From NCBI GenBank assembly GCA_029862165.1, contig JAOTXU010000005.1, positions 1 to 64,000 of the forward strand: a stretch of 64,000 bases of DNA. Reading direction: 5' to 3'. A program made the translations under genes and the position numbers. Under the pieces are notes generated by a model. The model was not told where the DNA came from and did not search any database. It saw only the letters and a list, made by a program, of their open reading frames with translations. This document shows, one piece after another, positions 1-7,052 of the stretch (positions are counted from its first letter, which is position 1; every line of letters begins with the position of its first letter). The DNA comes from Gammaproteobacteria bacterium (GTDB taxonomy: Bacteria; Pseudomonadota; Gammaproteobacteria; Steroidobacterales; JABDKV01).

Positions 1-2
1 AC

Positions 3-287
3 GGCGCGGGTTCGGAAGAAACCTGCCCAGGAGTCATGATGGCGCCTGTGCGTTACGACAAGATGGCAGAAGCAATCGGCGGCCATGGTGAATACGTCGA
101 GCGTGCAGCGGATATCTCGACCGCGGTAGAGCGTGCGCTGGCTTCCGGCAAGGCGTCAGTCATTCAATTGATGACCGATTTCAATATCAACGCGAACACG
201 ATGGCGATGCCAGAACTCGCCCAGGTGCTGACTTTCTACAACCTGGATGGTGAGCAGGGTTACGGTCACTTTGAGGAGTTGACGTAG
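3..287 (+). CDS. Thiamine-diphosphate-dependent enzyme, C-terminal end (partial)
   Basis: Only the last 94 residues are inside the window; the frame is open from the left edge, so the ATG codons at 36 and 39 are internal. The stretch GEYVERAADI followed by VERALASGKASVIQL is the usual end of the C-terminal diphosphate-binding domain in the acetolactate synthase / oxalyl-CoA decarboxylase / benzoylformate decarboxylase superfamily. Substrate cannot be told from this fragment. The gene next door is a short-chain dehydrogenase 125 bases downstream on the same strand, which fits a small catabolic operon, but this is inference. Confidence 0.7.
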   Translation, partial: GAGSEETCPGVMMAPVRYDKMAEAIGGHGEYVERAADISTAVERALASGKASVIQLMTDFNINANTMAMPELAQVLTFYNLDGEQGYGHFEELT

Positions 288-412
288 ACGCGATATATCA
301 GACCTGCATATTCGCGTAGAGCATTCGCTAATTAGACTTTCGTCTCGACTGGCAGTATGTCCCGCTCTGTGTGGGGACTTTGGATAGCTGAAGGTGATAG
401 ACACGGTGAAAC

Positions 413-1177
413 ATGAAACTTGAAAATAAAACGATCGTAATTACAGGTGGTGGTCGTGGTCTGGGTGCCGCGATGGCCATACGTCTGGCATCTCAGGGTT
501 GTAATATCGCACTCGTCGATTTAGACGAAGCTACAATGGCGAAGACCAAAGCCCAATGCGAAATGCAGGGCTCGTCCAAAGTACGCACGTACGTAGCTAA
601 CGTCGCTGTCGAAGCTGAAGTCGTCAAATTATTCGATGAAATCGTGTCGGAATTTCAGGCAGTGCACGGTCTCGTCAACAATGCCGGCATTATGAGGGAC
701 GCATTAACGCTAAAATACAAGGAGGGCGAGCTCATCTCCAAGATGACTCTCGATCAATGGCAAATGGTCATCGACGTGAATCTCACCGGTGTTTTTCTTT
801 GTGGCCGGGAAGCGGCCGCCAGGATGATCGAGTTGGATTGCAAGGGTTGCATCATCAATATCTCGTCCATCTCCCGCCACGGCAACATGGGGCAACTCAA
901 CTACTCCGCCAGCAAAGCCGGCGTGCAGGCAATGGCCGTAGTCTGGTCGAAGGAATTTGCTCGCTACGGATTACGGTCCGTATCCATCGCGCCCGGGCTC
1001 ATAGGCACCGAGATGATTATGGCAATGAAACCCGAAGCCCGCGAAAAGCTGGCGAAAAGCATACCGTTACAACGCGTGGGCGACCCGGACGAAGTCGCAA
1101 AAACGGCACAATTCATTTTCGAGAACGACTACGTCAATGGCCGTTGTTTCGAAATTGACGGCGGATTGCGGTTCTAG
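413..1177 (+). CDS. SDR family oxidoreductase (FabG-like)
   Basis: A 254-residue classical short-chain dehydrogenase/reductase with a Rossmann fold. Visible motifs are the cofactor loop TGGGRGLG (residues 11-18), NNAG (89-92), the catalytic serine region NISSIS (149-154) and the active-site YSASK (164-168). An Asp after the second strand (LVDLD, 34-38) would favour NAD over NADP. It resembles 3-oxoacyl-ACP reductases, but with no fab genes around it the substrate is unknown; the upstream thiamine-diphosphate enzyme suggests a catabolic role. It starts at ATG 413 after a purine-rich stretch. Confidence 0.85.
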   Translation: MKLENKTIVITGGGRGLGAAMAIRLASQGCNIALVDLDEATMAKTKAQCEMQGSSKVRTYVANVAVEAEVVKLFDEIVSEFQAVHGLVNNAGIMRDALTLKYKEGELISKMTLDQWQMVIDVNLTGVFLCGREAAARMIELDCKGCIINISSISRHGNMGQLNYSASKAGVQAMAVVWSKEFARYGLRSVSIAPGLIGTEMIMAMKPEAREKLAKSIPLQRVGDPDEVAKTAQFIFENDYVNGRCFEIDGGLRF

Positions 1178-1264
1178 CAGACTGCGGCACTCGATTACGT
1201 GCGGGGATTTTGCGGGGATCAGTTGTGCACCGTTAAGCACGGTGAGGCATTTACCGCAACGGGC

Positions 1265-1287
1265 GCCCCGGTATCTCATTGATAAAT
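1265..1287 (+). repeat. Imperfect copy of the tRNA-Arg 5' end (possible left attachment site)
   Basis: GCCCCGGTA at 1265-1273 is identical to the first nine bases of the tRNA-Arg gene at 6188. Both continue with similar bases (TCTCATTGATAAA here, GCTCAGTTGGATAGA in the tRNA). A GCATTT lies exactly 18 bases upstream of the match at both places. This is the expected position for the left border of the integrase-bearing island that ends at the tRNA. The match is short and interrupted, so chance is possible. Confidence 0.3.
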
Positions 1288-1393
1288 AAAGCCCAGGACG
1301 ACGCATCATGCGACTGAAAATCCGCGTGTGATGAATCGAGGAAAAACGCCGATGACAGTCCACGGCTAATAACCCCGAGCATGCGGCGTCAGG

Positions 1394-1741
1394 TCAGTCA
1401 GTTTCCTCAAGATACAGCGTGAGCGCGGTGTAAATGACACGGGCGATGGGCACGTAGTCGCGTTCGGCGGTGCGGCGTAGCCGTTCATGAATACGGCTGT
1501 TGATCCACAGGCTGCGATACGCGCCTTCGCGCGTGGGGGCGAAGTACTTGGAATATGAGCGTCGAGCCTTGTTCTTAAGAAACCAGCTACAGGCGTCATC
1601 CTGGATCTCATTCATCGTGACTCCGTGACGCTTAGCTCGTTTACGAATATCATTGCGGATCCGATCCGGCAAACGCAGATGCTGCACCGTGCGTTCTTTA
1701 GGCGCTGCAACCGATCTCCTTGCTGAGGGGTTTTTAGCCAT
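1394..1741 (-). CDS. Tandem ribbon-helix-helix-like DNA-binding protein
   Basis: A 115-residue basic protein of no family I can name. It seems to contain two copies of a ribbon-helix-helix unit: a short strand plus two helices at about residues 18-55 (TVQHLRLPDRIRNDIRKRAK onward) and again at about 75-112 (YRSLWINSRIHERLRRTAE onward). Two units in one chain would mimic the dimer that normal RHH proteins form, as in TraY-type proteins. The N terminus is Lys/Arg rich. It is transcribed away from the toxin-like module across a 200-base divergent region, so it could be an autoregulator or accessory DNA-binding factor of the island. Function is inferred from fold only. Confidence 0.6.
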   Translation of the reverse strand: MAKNPSARRSVAAPKERTVQHLRLPDRIRNDIRKRAKRHGVTMNEIQDDACSWFLKNKARRSYSKYFAPTREGAYRSLWINSRIHERLRRTAERDYVPIARVIYTALTLYLEETD

Positions 1742-1832
1742 AGTTTGGTATGTAGGTGCTTGTTCGGTGACCGCGAGTGGCGCTGATTATAGATGGATGT
1801 ATATAAAAATCACACCCTGTCCAGCGACCGGA

Positions 1833-1841
1833 TGGTATAAT
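1833..1841 (+). promoter_or_regulatory. Extended -10 promoter for the antitoxin/toxin-like module
   Basis: TGGTATAAT at 1833-1841 is a perfect extended -10 element (TG, one base, TATAAT). It lies about 100 bases before the small gene at 1943 and points toward it. No good -35 is visible, as is usual for extended -10 promoters. Confidence 0.5.
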
Positions 1842-1844
1842 CGT

Positions 1845-1862
1845 ATTACGGCTTCTCGTAAT
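1845..1862. promoter_or_regulatory. Inverted repeat, possible operator
   Basis: ATTACG (1845-1850) and CGTAAT (1857-1862) form a perfect 6-base inverted repeat with a 6-base spacer, starting four bases after the TATAAT at 1836. An 18-base symmetric site over the start point is where an XRE or RHH repressor would bind. The divergent layout fits autoregulation, but no binding partner is proven. Confidence 0.35.
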
Positions 1863-1942
1863 GTGCTCTATCGAAAATGAGAGTTGGCGCGGGGTTATCG
1901 TGAGCCGCGTCATTTTGAGCAGACGCAAATAGAGACATTGAC

Positions 1943-2143
1943 ATGGCTCCTGAACACAACAACACGGATACCGGCGTCGCGCCCACACTGTCTGACAGTG
2001 TGCGCCGCGCTGTCGATGTCGCTCGGGCAGCCGGCGAAGAAGTCAGTGCTGAGGCGATCGGTATCCTCGAGCGCGTTGAGCAAGGGGAGATCGATACGGA
2101 GGAGGCTGTACGCCTGATTATTCAGTTGAACAGTGGTGGCTAA
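1943..2143 (+). CDS. Small acidic helical protein, possible antitoxin-like partner
   Basis: A 66-residue protein, first of three closely spaced genes on the plus strand; the next begins 32 bases later. The C-terminal half (EEVSAEAIGILERVEQGEID then TEEAVRLII) has the helix pattern of short antitoxin helical domains such as VbhA, where a helix is followed by a GEI/GEID turn and a second helix. No Fic protein, the usual VbhA partner, is present. The resemblance is therefore only suggestive. It may be an antitoxin-like or regulatory component of the XRE-ImmA/DUF4411 module. Start chosen at ATG 1943. Confidence 0.5.
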   Translation: MAPEHNNTDTGVAPTLSDSVRRAVDVARAAGEEVSAEAIGILERVEQGEIDTEEAVRLIIQLNSGG

Positions 2144-2175
2144 TCAGTACGTAAGCTAGACTGTTGACCCACAAG

Positions 2176-3381
2176 ATGAGCAAAGTTCAAGTCAATCCGG
2201 CAATCTTGCGGTGGGCGCGCGAAACAGCGGGTTTGGGACTGGAAGAGGCCGCCACAAAGATTAGTCTTGGCGCACTGAAGTCGCGGAATCTCGATTCCGC
2301 AGATCGTCTAGCCGCTATGGAGGACGGTGCGGAAGCACCTACTCGCGCGTTACTCGTGAGAATGTCCAAGCAGTATCGGCGTCCACTACTAGCATTCTAT
2401 ATGGCGGAGCCTCCTCGCAAAGGCGACCGTGGTCAGGACTTCCGGAGTCTCCCGCCCGACCATCCAGCAATTGAAAACGCTTGGCTAGATGCTCTCATTC
2501 GGGATGCCCTCGCTCGACAAAGCATCGTTAGGAGCGTTTTGGAGGATGAGGATGAAGCGGAGGTTCTGAGTTTCATTGGCTCGAAAACGGTCGACGATGG
2601 TGTGGCAGTCGTTCGAGACGCTTTGAGTGCTACATTGCAATTTAATGTGCGTGAATTCAGAGCGCAGCAAAATGCTGGTGACGCTTTCAATTTGCTACGG
2701 GGATATGCAGAAGCCGCTGGCGTTTTCGTAATTCTTCGAGGGGATTTGGGGTCGTATCATACGTCGATCGATGTACAAACGTTCCGAGGATTTGCGCTTG
2801 CCGATCCCGTCGCGCCATTTGTCATTATCAACGACAATGACGCCAAGGCTGCGTGGTCATTTACCCTCCTACATGAATTAACACATCTATTCCTGGGACA
2901 GACCGGAGTCAGCGGTGAGCGAGCCGATATAGCAGTCGAACGTTTCTGTAACGATGTTGCCGGCGGATTGCTGCTACCAAACACGGAACTTGCTCAACTT
3001 CAAATAGGGTCTGCCGCAGATATTGAGACGGTCGTGGCTGCGATCAGCGCATTTGCTAGAGAGAGGAATGTCAGCAGCTCTATGGTTGCCTATAAGCTGT
3101 TTAGGGCACGCAGGATACGTAGAGAGCTATGGCAGACCCTGAGAGAGCGCTTTCGCGATTTGTGGGCGCAGGCCCGCGATACTCGGCGCGAGGGTAGTCG
3201 CGGTCAGGAAGGTGGCGGCCCTGACTACTATGTCGTGCGAAGACACCGCATGGGGAATTCGTTGGTCTCTTTGGTGGAGCGCATGATAGCAGCGAAAGCG
3301 CTCACTACGTCCAAGGCGGGCAAGGTGCTTGGTGTTAAGCCGATCAATGTCCACAGGCTTTTTGCCATTGCCAGGCGTTAA
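2176..3381 (+). CDS. XRE-domain ImmA/IrrE family metallopeptidase
   Basis: A 401-residue protein. Residues about 5-70 form an XRE-like helix-turn-helix (ILRWARETAGLGLEEAATKI). A DUF955/ImmA-IrrE peptidase domain follows, with the zinc motif HELTH at residues 233-237. A C-terminal helical part (about 350-400) contains AAKALTTSKAGKVLGV. Proteins of this family (COG2856) cleave or regulate repressors and often act as antitoxins. The gene directly downstream is a DUF4411 PIN protein, a recurrent partner. ATG 2176 is preferred over an upstream TTG at 2164 because homologues begin close to the helix-turn-helix. Role as antitoxin is inference from the pairing. Confidence 0.85.
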   Translation: MSKVQVNPAILRWARETAGLGLEEAATKISLGALKSRNLDSADRLAAMEDGAEAPTRALLVRMSKQYRRPLLAFYMAEPPRKGDRGQDFRSLPPDHPAIENAWLDALIRDALARQSIVRSVLEDEDEAEVLSFIGSKTVDDGVAVVRDALSATLQFNVREFRAQQNAGDAFNLLRGYAEAAGVFVILRGDLGSYHTSIDVQTFRGFALADPVAPFVIINDNDAKAAWSFTLLHELTHLFLGQTGVSGERADIAVERFCNDVAGGLLLPNTELAQLQIGSAADIETVVAAISAFARERNVSSSMVAYKLFRARRIRRELWQTLRERFRDLWAQARDTRREGSRGQEGGGPDYYVVRRHRMGNSLVSLVERMIAAKALTTSKAGKVLGVKPINVHRLFAIARR

Positions 3382-3393
3382 GGAAAGGACAGC

Positions 3394-3912
3394 TTGCTCT
3401 ATTTACTCGATGCGAATGTTCTAATTGACGCTAAGCGGGACTACTATCAAATGGAAAGGGTGCCGGAATTCTGGGAGTGGCTGGTTCACAAGGGTGCGGA
3501 GGGCCAGGTCAAGATAATTCAGGAAGTTTATGAGGAGATCGCAGCCCCGGAGAAGAAGAAAGAAGACAAGGACGAATTGTCTATCTGGGTGGAGCTCTCC
3601 GATACTAAAGAGGCGCTGTTGTTTGGGGAGGCAGCAGACGTGGACCTCGTCCGGCGGGTCACAGCGGAAGGATATGCCCCTGATCTCACAGACGATGAGC
3701 TTGAAAAACTGGGCCGCGATCCGTTCTTAATCGCCTACGCCTTGGCGAGTCCTGCTGATCGGTGCATCGTAACTACGGAAGTGTCAAAGCCCAGTACGCA
3801 ACGAGCCAATAGAAAAATACCTGACGCCTGTCAAACCATGGGCGTCCAGGCATGCGATACATTTCAGTTCGTCAGAGACCTAGATTTCAGCACCAACTGG
3901 AAGAAGAAGTAA
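3394..3912 (+). CDS. DUF4411 PIN-like protein, putative toxin
   Basis: A 172-residue protein starting at TTG 3394, twelve bases after the ImmA-like gene, so the two are almost certainly co-transcribed. The N terminus YLLDANVLIDA has the first PIN-domain aspartate (D6) and the asparagine two residues on. A second acidic region lies in GRDPFLIAYAL and a third in RCIVTTEV. This is the DUF4411 family, usually about 160-170 residues, thought to be a Mg-dependent RNase toxin because of its PIN fold and its constant pairing with XRE-ImmA proteins. No activity is shown here. Confidence 0.85.
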   Translation: MLYLLDANVLIDAKRDYYQMERVPEFWEWLVHKGAEGQVKIIQEVYEEIAAPEKKKEDKDELSIWVELSDTKEALLFGEAADVDLVRRVTAEGYAPDLTDDELEKLGRDPFLIAYALASPADRCIVTTEVSKPSTQRANRKIPDACQTMGVQACDTFQFVRDLDFSTNWKKK

Positions 3913-4494
3913 CTGGTAGTTGGTATGTGATCATCTGATCGGACGGACAGTGTCAGATCAGGTCGTCGCTTTCTTCAAGTGTGGAGGTTCACGGGCATAC
4001 GATTCAAGGTGGCTCGGCGGGCCGCAGTCGATTGCAGCCGGCTCGCTGCAGTGCACAATGTATGGCAGCACGAACCATGGGCAGCCACTGAGTTTTCCAC
4101 CCAGTCACTGGCAGTCCGGTCGTTTCGGAATTCCTTACTTGCCCTGGTGCAGACAAAACGCCAATCATCTCGTCTAAAATGAAATCAATGCTGGCTTCAC
4201 AAGAGAAGCGGGCGAGCAGCGTTTGGTCCTCCGCTGGCCGACAAAAACTGATGGGGTTACAGGGTCGCAGAGCACCAATACTCCAAGCGCCTTTGCTCGC
4301 TTCGCTCACCCGGATTTATTTCACACCCTACGCAGCCTACGCTGCGGGTGGAAGCCGTTGGCCGGCTTGGGAAAGGGTGAATCACGCTCTTCGTTTTTCT
4401 TGGGATGCCGTGATTCGCACGTCACGTAACTAACTATCGCGCCTGTTATTTGTCGCATCACGCAAATATAGGTTTATACGAGTGTCTATAAATA
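3913..4494. other. Long stretch without a recognisable gene, with a stem-loop
   Basis: About 580 bases with no convincing gene. Several overlapping short open frames exist in all directions, but none has a plausible start context or a protein-like composition. CGCAGC (4331-4336) and GCTGCG (4341-4346) make a hairpin that extends through ACCC and GGGT with a two-base bulge, like a REP-type or terminator remnant without a T-run. CTGATC and GATCAG also pair just after the toxin-like gene (3935-3963). It may be decayed cargo of the island. Confidence 0.4.
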
Positions 4495-4503
4495 TGCTAT
4501 GAT
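4495..4503 (+). promoter_or_regulatory. Extended -10 promoter before the RHH gene
   Basis: TGCTATGAT at 4495-4503 is an extended -10 element, 28 bases before the start codon at 4531. The flanking DNA is AT-rich. A purine-rich ribosome site (AGAGGG) follows before the ATG. Confidence 0.5.
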
Positions 4504-4530
4504 TTCCTCGAACTGAAAGAGGGCACGAAT

Positions 4531-4830
4531 ATGCAACAAATAACATTACGAGTCAGCGACGATTGTATGCGCTTTGTCCGCCACACTGCGCGTGAAAGAA
4601 GAACGGCTGAGGCCGAAGTCTGGCGGGAACTAATCGAGCGTGGCATCCACCACAGCGACTATGTCGTCAGTGAACTGGATCGAATCACGAAGCTGACTGT
4701 TCAATCGCTTTGCATGAGTCAAAGGGTGGCGGGACACTTTGACGAAGACCTGGTCTGTAGGGCCAGAAATGACGCCCGGGTGTTGATCTCACGAATCGGC
4801 GAAGCCCGGGAAGACAGGGACGAGAACTAA
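4531..4830 (+). CDS. Ribbon-helix-helix-like small protein
   Basis: A 99-residue protein I do not recognise by name. The first 40 residues look like one ribbon-helix-helix unit: strand QQITLRVSDD, a helix rich in Arg and His, a short turn, then AEAEVWRELIERGI. The rest is helical and charged. It has its own promoter and sits 69 bases upstream of the DUF4224/integrase pair. That position suits a regulator or directionality factor of the integrase, but this is inference. Confidence 0.6.
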   Translation: MQQITLRVSDDCMRFVRHTARERRTAEAEVWRELIERGIHHSDYVVSELDRITKLTVQSLCMSQRVAGHFDEDLVCRARNDARVLISRIGEAREDRDEN

Positions 4831-4899
4831 GCTAAGAACCGCCTTGACGCGAAGGTCAATGGCGGTCGAATTCGAGCAAATAATCGAAAAGAAAGAAGG

Positions 4900-5115
4900 A
4901 TGATATTTCTCACAGCGGACGAGCTTGGCGAGCTGACCGGTTACCAAAGACCGGCATTACAGCGGCGTTGGTTAGCTGAAAACGGGTACTCATTTGACGT
5001 GCGCGCGGATGGCAAACCCATCGTCTCCAGAGCGCATTATGAGGGCCATCATTGCCGCGCTGAGTCGCCAAGACCGTCCGCCTTTCATTTGGGTGCGCTG
5101 GACCATCTGGAGTAG
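4900..5115 (+). CDS. DUF4224 domain protein, integrase-associated
   Basis: A 71-residue protein whose first 45 residues match the DUF4224 pattern: FLTADELGELTGYQRPALQ, a Trp-Leu pair (RRWLAENG), then FDVRADGKPIVSRAH. These small proteins commonly sit just before phage-type tyrosine integrases. Here the stop is 10 bases before the integrase start. ATG 4900 follows a good AAGAAAGAAGG site. The C terminus ends in a family-like manner, so I see no frameshift although the integrase frame stays open beneath this gene. Likely an excision or regulatory factor. Confidence 0.75.
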   Translation: MIFLTADELGELTGYQRPALQRRWLAENGYSFDVRADGKPIVSRAHYEGHHCRAESPRPSAFHLGALDHLE

Positions 5116-5125
5116 CCTGATTCCC

Positions 5126-6115
5126 GTGGGACGGAAACGAAAACGAGACAAGCATCTGCCGACCAGCGTCTACTATCGGCACAACGCGTACTACTTTGTA
5201 GACCAATTAGGCAAGTGGCACAGGCTCGGCCGCAACCTGGGCGAGGCATATCGGTCGCTGGCCGGTTTCGTCGGTTCTACTGAAATTAAAACGGTCGATG
5301 ATCTATGCGATCGCTACGCCCTTGAGGTGCTGCCGTCCTATTCCACGAAAGAGCAAAAGAACCGTGCATCACACATATCTCGGGTGCGAGCGGTCTTTGG
5401 TGACATGGTGCCGGGGGAGGTCAGACCAACCCACGTTCGTGCCTTCCGGGATAAGTTGGGTGAACGTAAAGGGCGGGACTGGGGCAGACCACAACTTGCC
5501 CTGAAGTCGCTCGCGACGTTGTCGCACGTATTCTCCTGGGCGGCGGAGTGGGGCCTGGTTGAACGCAACCCCTGCTTCGGCATTCAACGTCCCCCACAGC
5601 CCAGACGGCAGCGTTACGCCACGGATAAAGACTTTGCCGCAGTCTACAAATACTGCCCACCGATGCATCAGATCGCCATGGATATAGCCCTTCTGACAGG
5701 CCTGCGGCGTGGGGATATCGTGAATCTGGACCGCGATGCCATCGTGGATAAGGGGTTGCTGGTCAAGACCAGTAAAACGGGTAAACCGCTCCTTTTCCGA
5801 TGGACGAAAGAACTGAAATCGGTGGTGAATAAGGCCCTGAAGATGCCGCCGAGAGTGCGTCGGCACATCATCTGCAACCGGCAAGGTAAAGGCTACACGC
5901 CAGATGGTTTTTCAAAAATCTGGGCCCGGGCACGAAAGAAGGCGCTCGACAATAAGGAACTGTCAGCGCCGTTCCGGTTCAACGACATTCGGGCAAAGTC
6001 GGCCAGTGACGATGCTGATGTAGACAGGGCGTCACATCGTTTGGGCCACACGAATCGGCAAACGACAGAGCGTCATTACCTGCGAACTGCCAAAGAAGTG
6101 GACCCATTACGGTAG
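5126..6115 (+). CDS. Tyrosine recombinase / phage-type integrase
   Basis: A 329-residue site-specific recombinase, with start placed at GTG 5126 (VGRKRKRDKHLPTSVYYR); the frame is open further upstream to 4994, but that part overlaps DUF4224 and is not integrase-like. An N-terminal arm-binding region, a SAM-like core-binding domain (about 60-165) and a catalytic domain follow. Catalytic residues visible: Arg in LTGLRRGD, Lys in VKTSKTGK, Arg in FNDIRAK, His in RLGHTNRQ and the nucleophile Tyr in ERHYLR. The first His box is Asn here (FNDIR rather than HDLR). It ends 72 bases before a tRNA-Arg, the expected target type. Confidence 0.88.
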   Translation: MGRKRKRDKHLPTSVYYRHNAYYFVDQLGKWHRLGRNLGEAYRSLAGFVGSTEIKTVDDLCDRYALEVLPSYSTKEQKNRASHISRVRAVFGDMVPGEVRPTHVRAFRDKLGERKGRDWGRPQLALKSLATLSHVFSWAAEWGLVERNPCFGIQRPPQPRRQRYATDKDFAAVYKYCPPMHQIAMDIALLTGLRRGDIVNLDRDAIVDKGLLVKTSKTGKPLLFRWTKELKSVVNKALKMPPRVRRHIICNRQGKGYTPDGFSKIWARARKKALDNKELSAPFRFNDIRAKSASDDADVDRASHRLGHTNRQTTERHYLRTAKEVDPLR

Positions 6116-6187
6116 TTTTTTGGACAAACGCCGTTTTTTTGGACAGCGTTTGCCGTTAAACTAACCCAAGCATTTGATTCTAAACAT

Positions 6188-6264
6188 GCCCCGGTAGCTC
6201 AGTTGGATAGAGCGTCCGCCTCCTAAGCGGAAGGTCCCAGGTTCGAATCCTGGTCGGGGCACCA
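6188..6264 (+). tRNA. tRNA-Arg (anticodon CCT)
   Basis: Full cloverleaf: acceptor GCCCCGG paired with TCGGGGC (one G-U), anticodon stem TCCGC/GCGGA with loop CTCCTAA (anticodon CCT), T arm CCAGG-TTCGAAT-CCTGG, and encoded CCA at 6262-6264. It is a likely integration target: an integrase lies just upstream, a partial 5'-end copy is at 1265 and a decayed 3'-end copy is at 9773. Confidence 0.95.
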
Positions 6265-6278
6265 ACCGATACAGAGAG

Positions 6279-7052
6279 TTACAGTTTTGGCACAGGAGTG
6301 TTTTTCGGCAACAGCAGGGCGGCGAGCAGAGAGACCGCTGCCAGCGTCCAGACAATGACTGCACCGGTCGGGAAGTCGAAAATCGCTGACAATGCTATGC
6401 CCAAAAAATAAGACAACGCTCCAATGGTGTAGCCGATGAGCAGACGGTTACCACGCTGCATGAACTGCGTGGCCAGGGCAGGGATGATCAAGCTTGCGAA
6501 AACGAGGTAGATACCCACAATTTGCACCGATGCGGTAACCGAAATGGCAAAAATCAGGTAAAAACCTAACGCACCCATTCGATTGCCGACCGTGAACCAC
6601 AGCACCAGCAACACGGCATACAACGCGGCGATCGGGGCAAGCGAGCCCCAGGTAGACCAGAGGATTTGCCCGGCCAAGAGTTCCTTGAGGTGTTCACTGC
6701 CGTGTGGATTTCCGGCGAGCAACAGAATTCCGCCTGTTGCGGCTAGGATAAACAGGATGCCGATCAATGCTTCCTGTTGTCTGGGCCAGCGCTTTTCCGT
6801 CCAGTTGAGAGCGAAGGATGCAATTAACGCGGCACTGACAGCTGTAATTTGCACCTCGAGTCCGTTTTGTTCCCAGTCCATGCTATGGGCTGCAATGACA
6901 CCGAGTCCGGCAATCTGGGCGATCGCGAGATCGATAAATATGATGCCGCGTTTCAGGACTTCATAGCCTAACGGTACGTGGGTGCTGAGCACGATGACAC
7001 CGGCTGCGAACGCCGGGCCTATGATCGTCCAGTCCAGTGATTCCAGATTCAC
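6279..7052 (-). CDS. Zinc/manganese-type ABC transporter permease (ZnuB-like)
   Basis: A 257-residue inner-membrane protein of the ABC-3 permease family (ZnuB/MntB). Eight or so hydrophobic segments are visible, and the family motif region GYEVLKRGIIFIDLAIAQIA occurs near residues 29-48. GTG start at 7052 overlaps the stop of the binding-protein gene by four bases (GTGA), so the two are translationally coupled. It should move Zn or Mn through the inner membrane, but no ATP-binding partner gene is found anywhere in this window. The cation is inferred from neighbours. Confidence 0.87.
   Translation of the reverse strand: MNLESLDWTIIGPAFAAGVIVLSTHVPLGYEVLKRGIIFIDLAIAQIAGLGVIAAHSMDWEQNGLEVQITAVSAALIASFALNWTEKRWPRQQEALIGILFILAATGGILLLAGNPHGSEHLKELLAGQILWSTWGSLAPIAALYAVLLVLWFTVGNRMGALGFYLIFAISVTASVQIVGIYLVFASLIIPALATQFMQRGNRLLIGYTIGALSYFLGIALSAIFDFPTGAVIVWTLAAVSLLAALLLPKNTPVPKL

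Noticed and set aside
4994..5125. Possible frameshift fusing DUF4224 and the integrase
   Set aside because: DUF4224 has its own family-like end and stop at 5113; the integrase has a plausible GTG at 5126 with the expected short gap.
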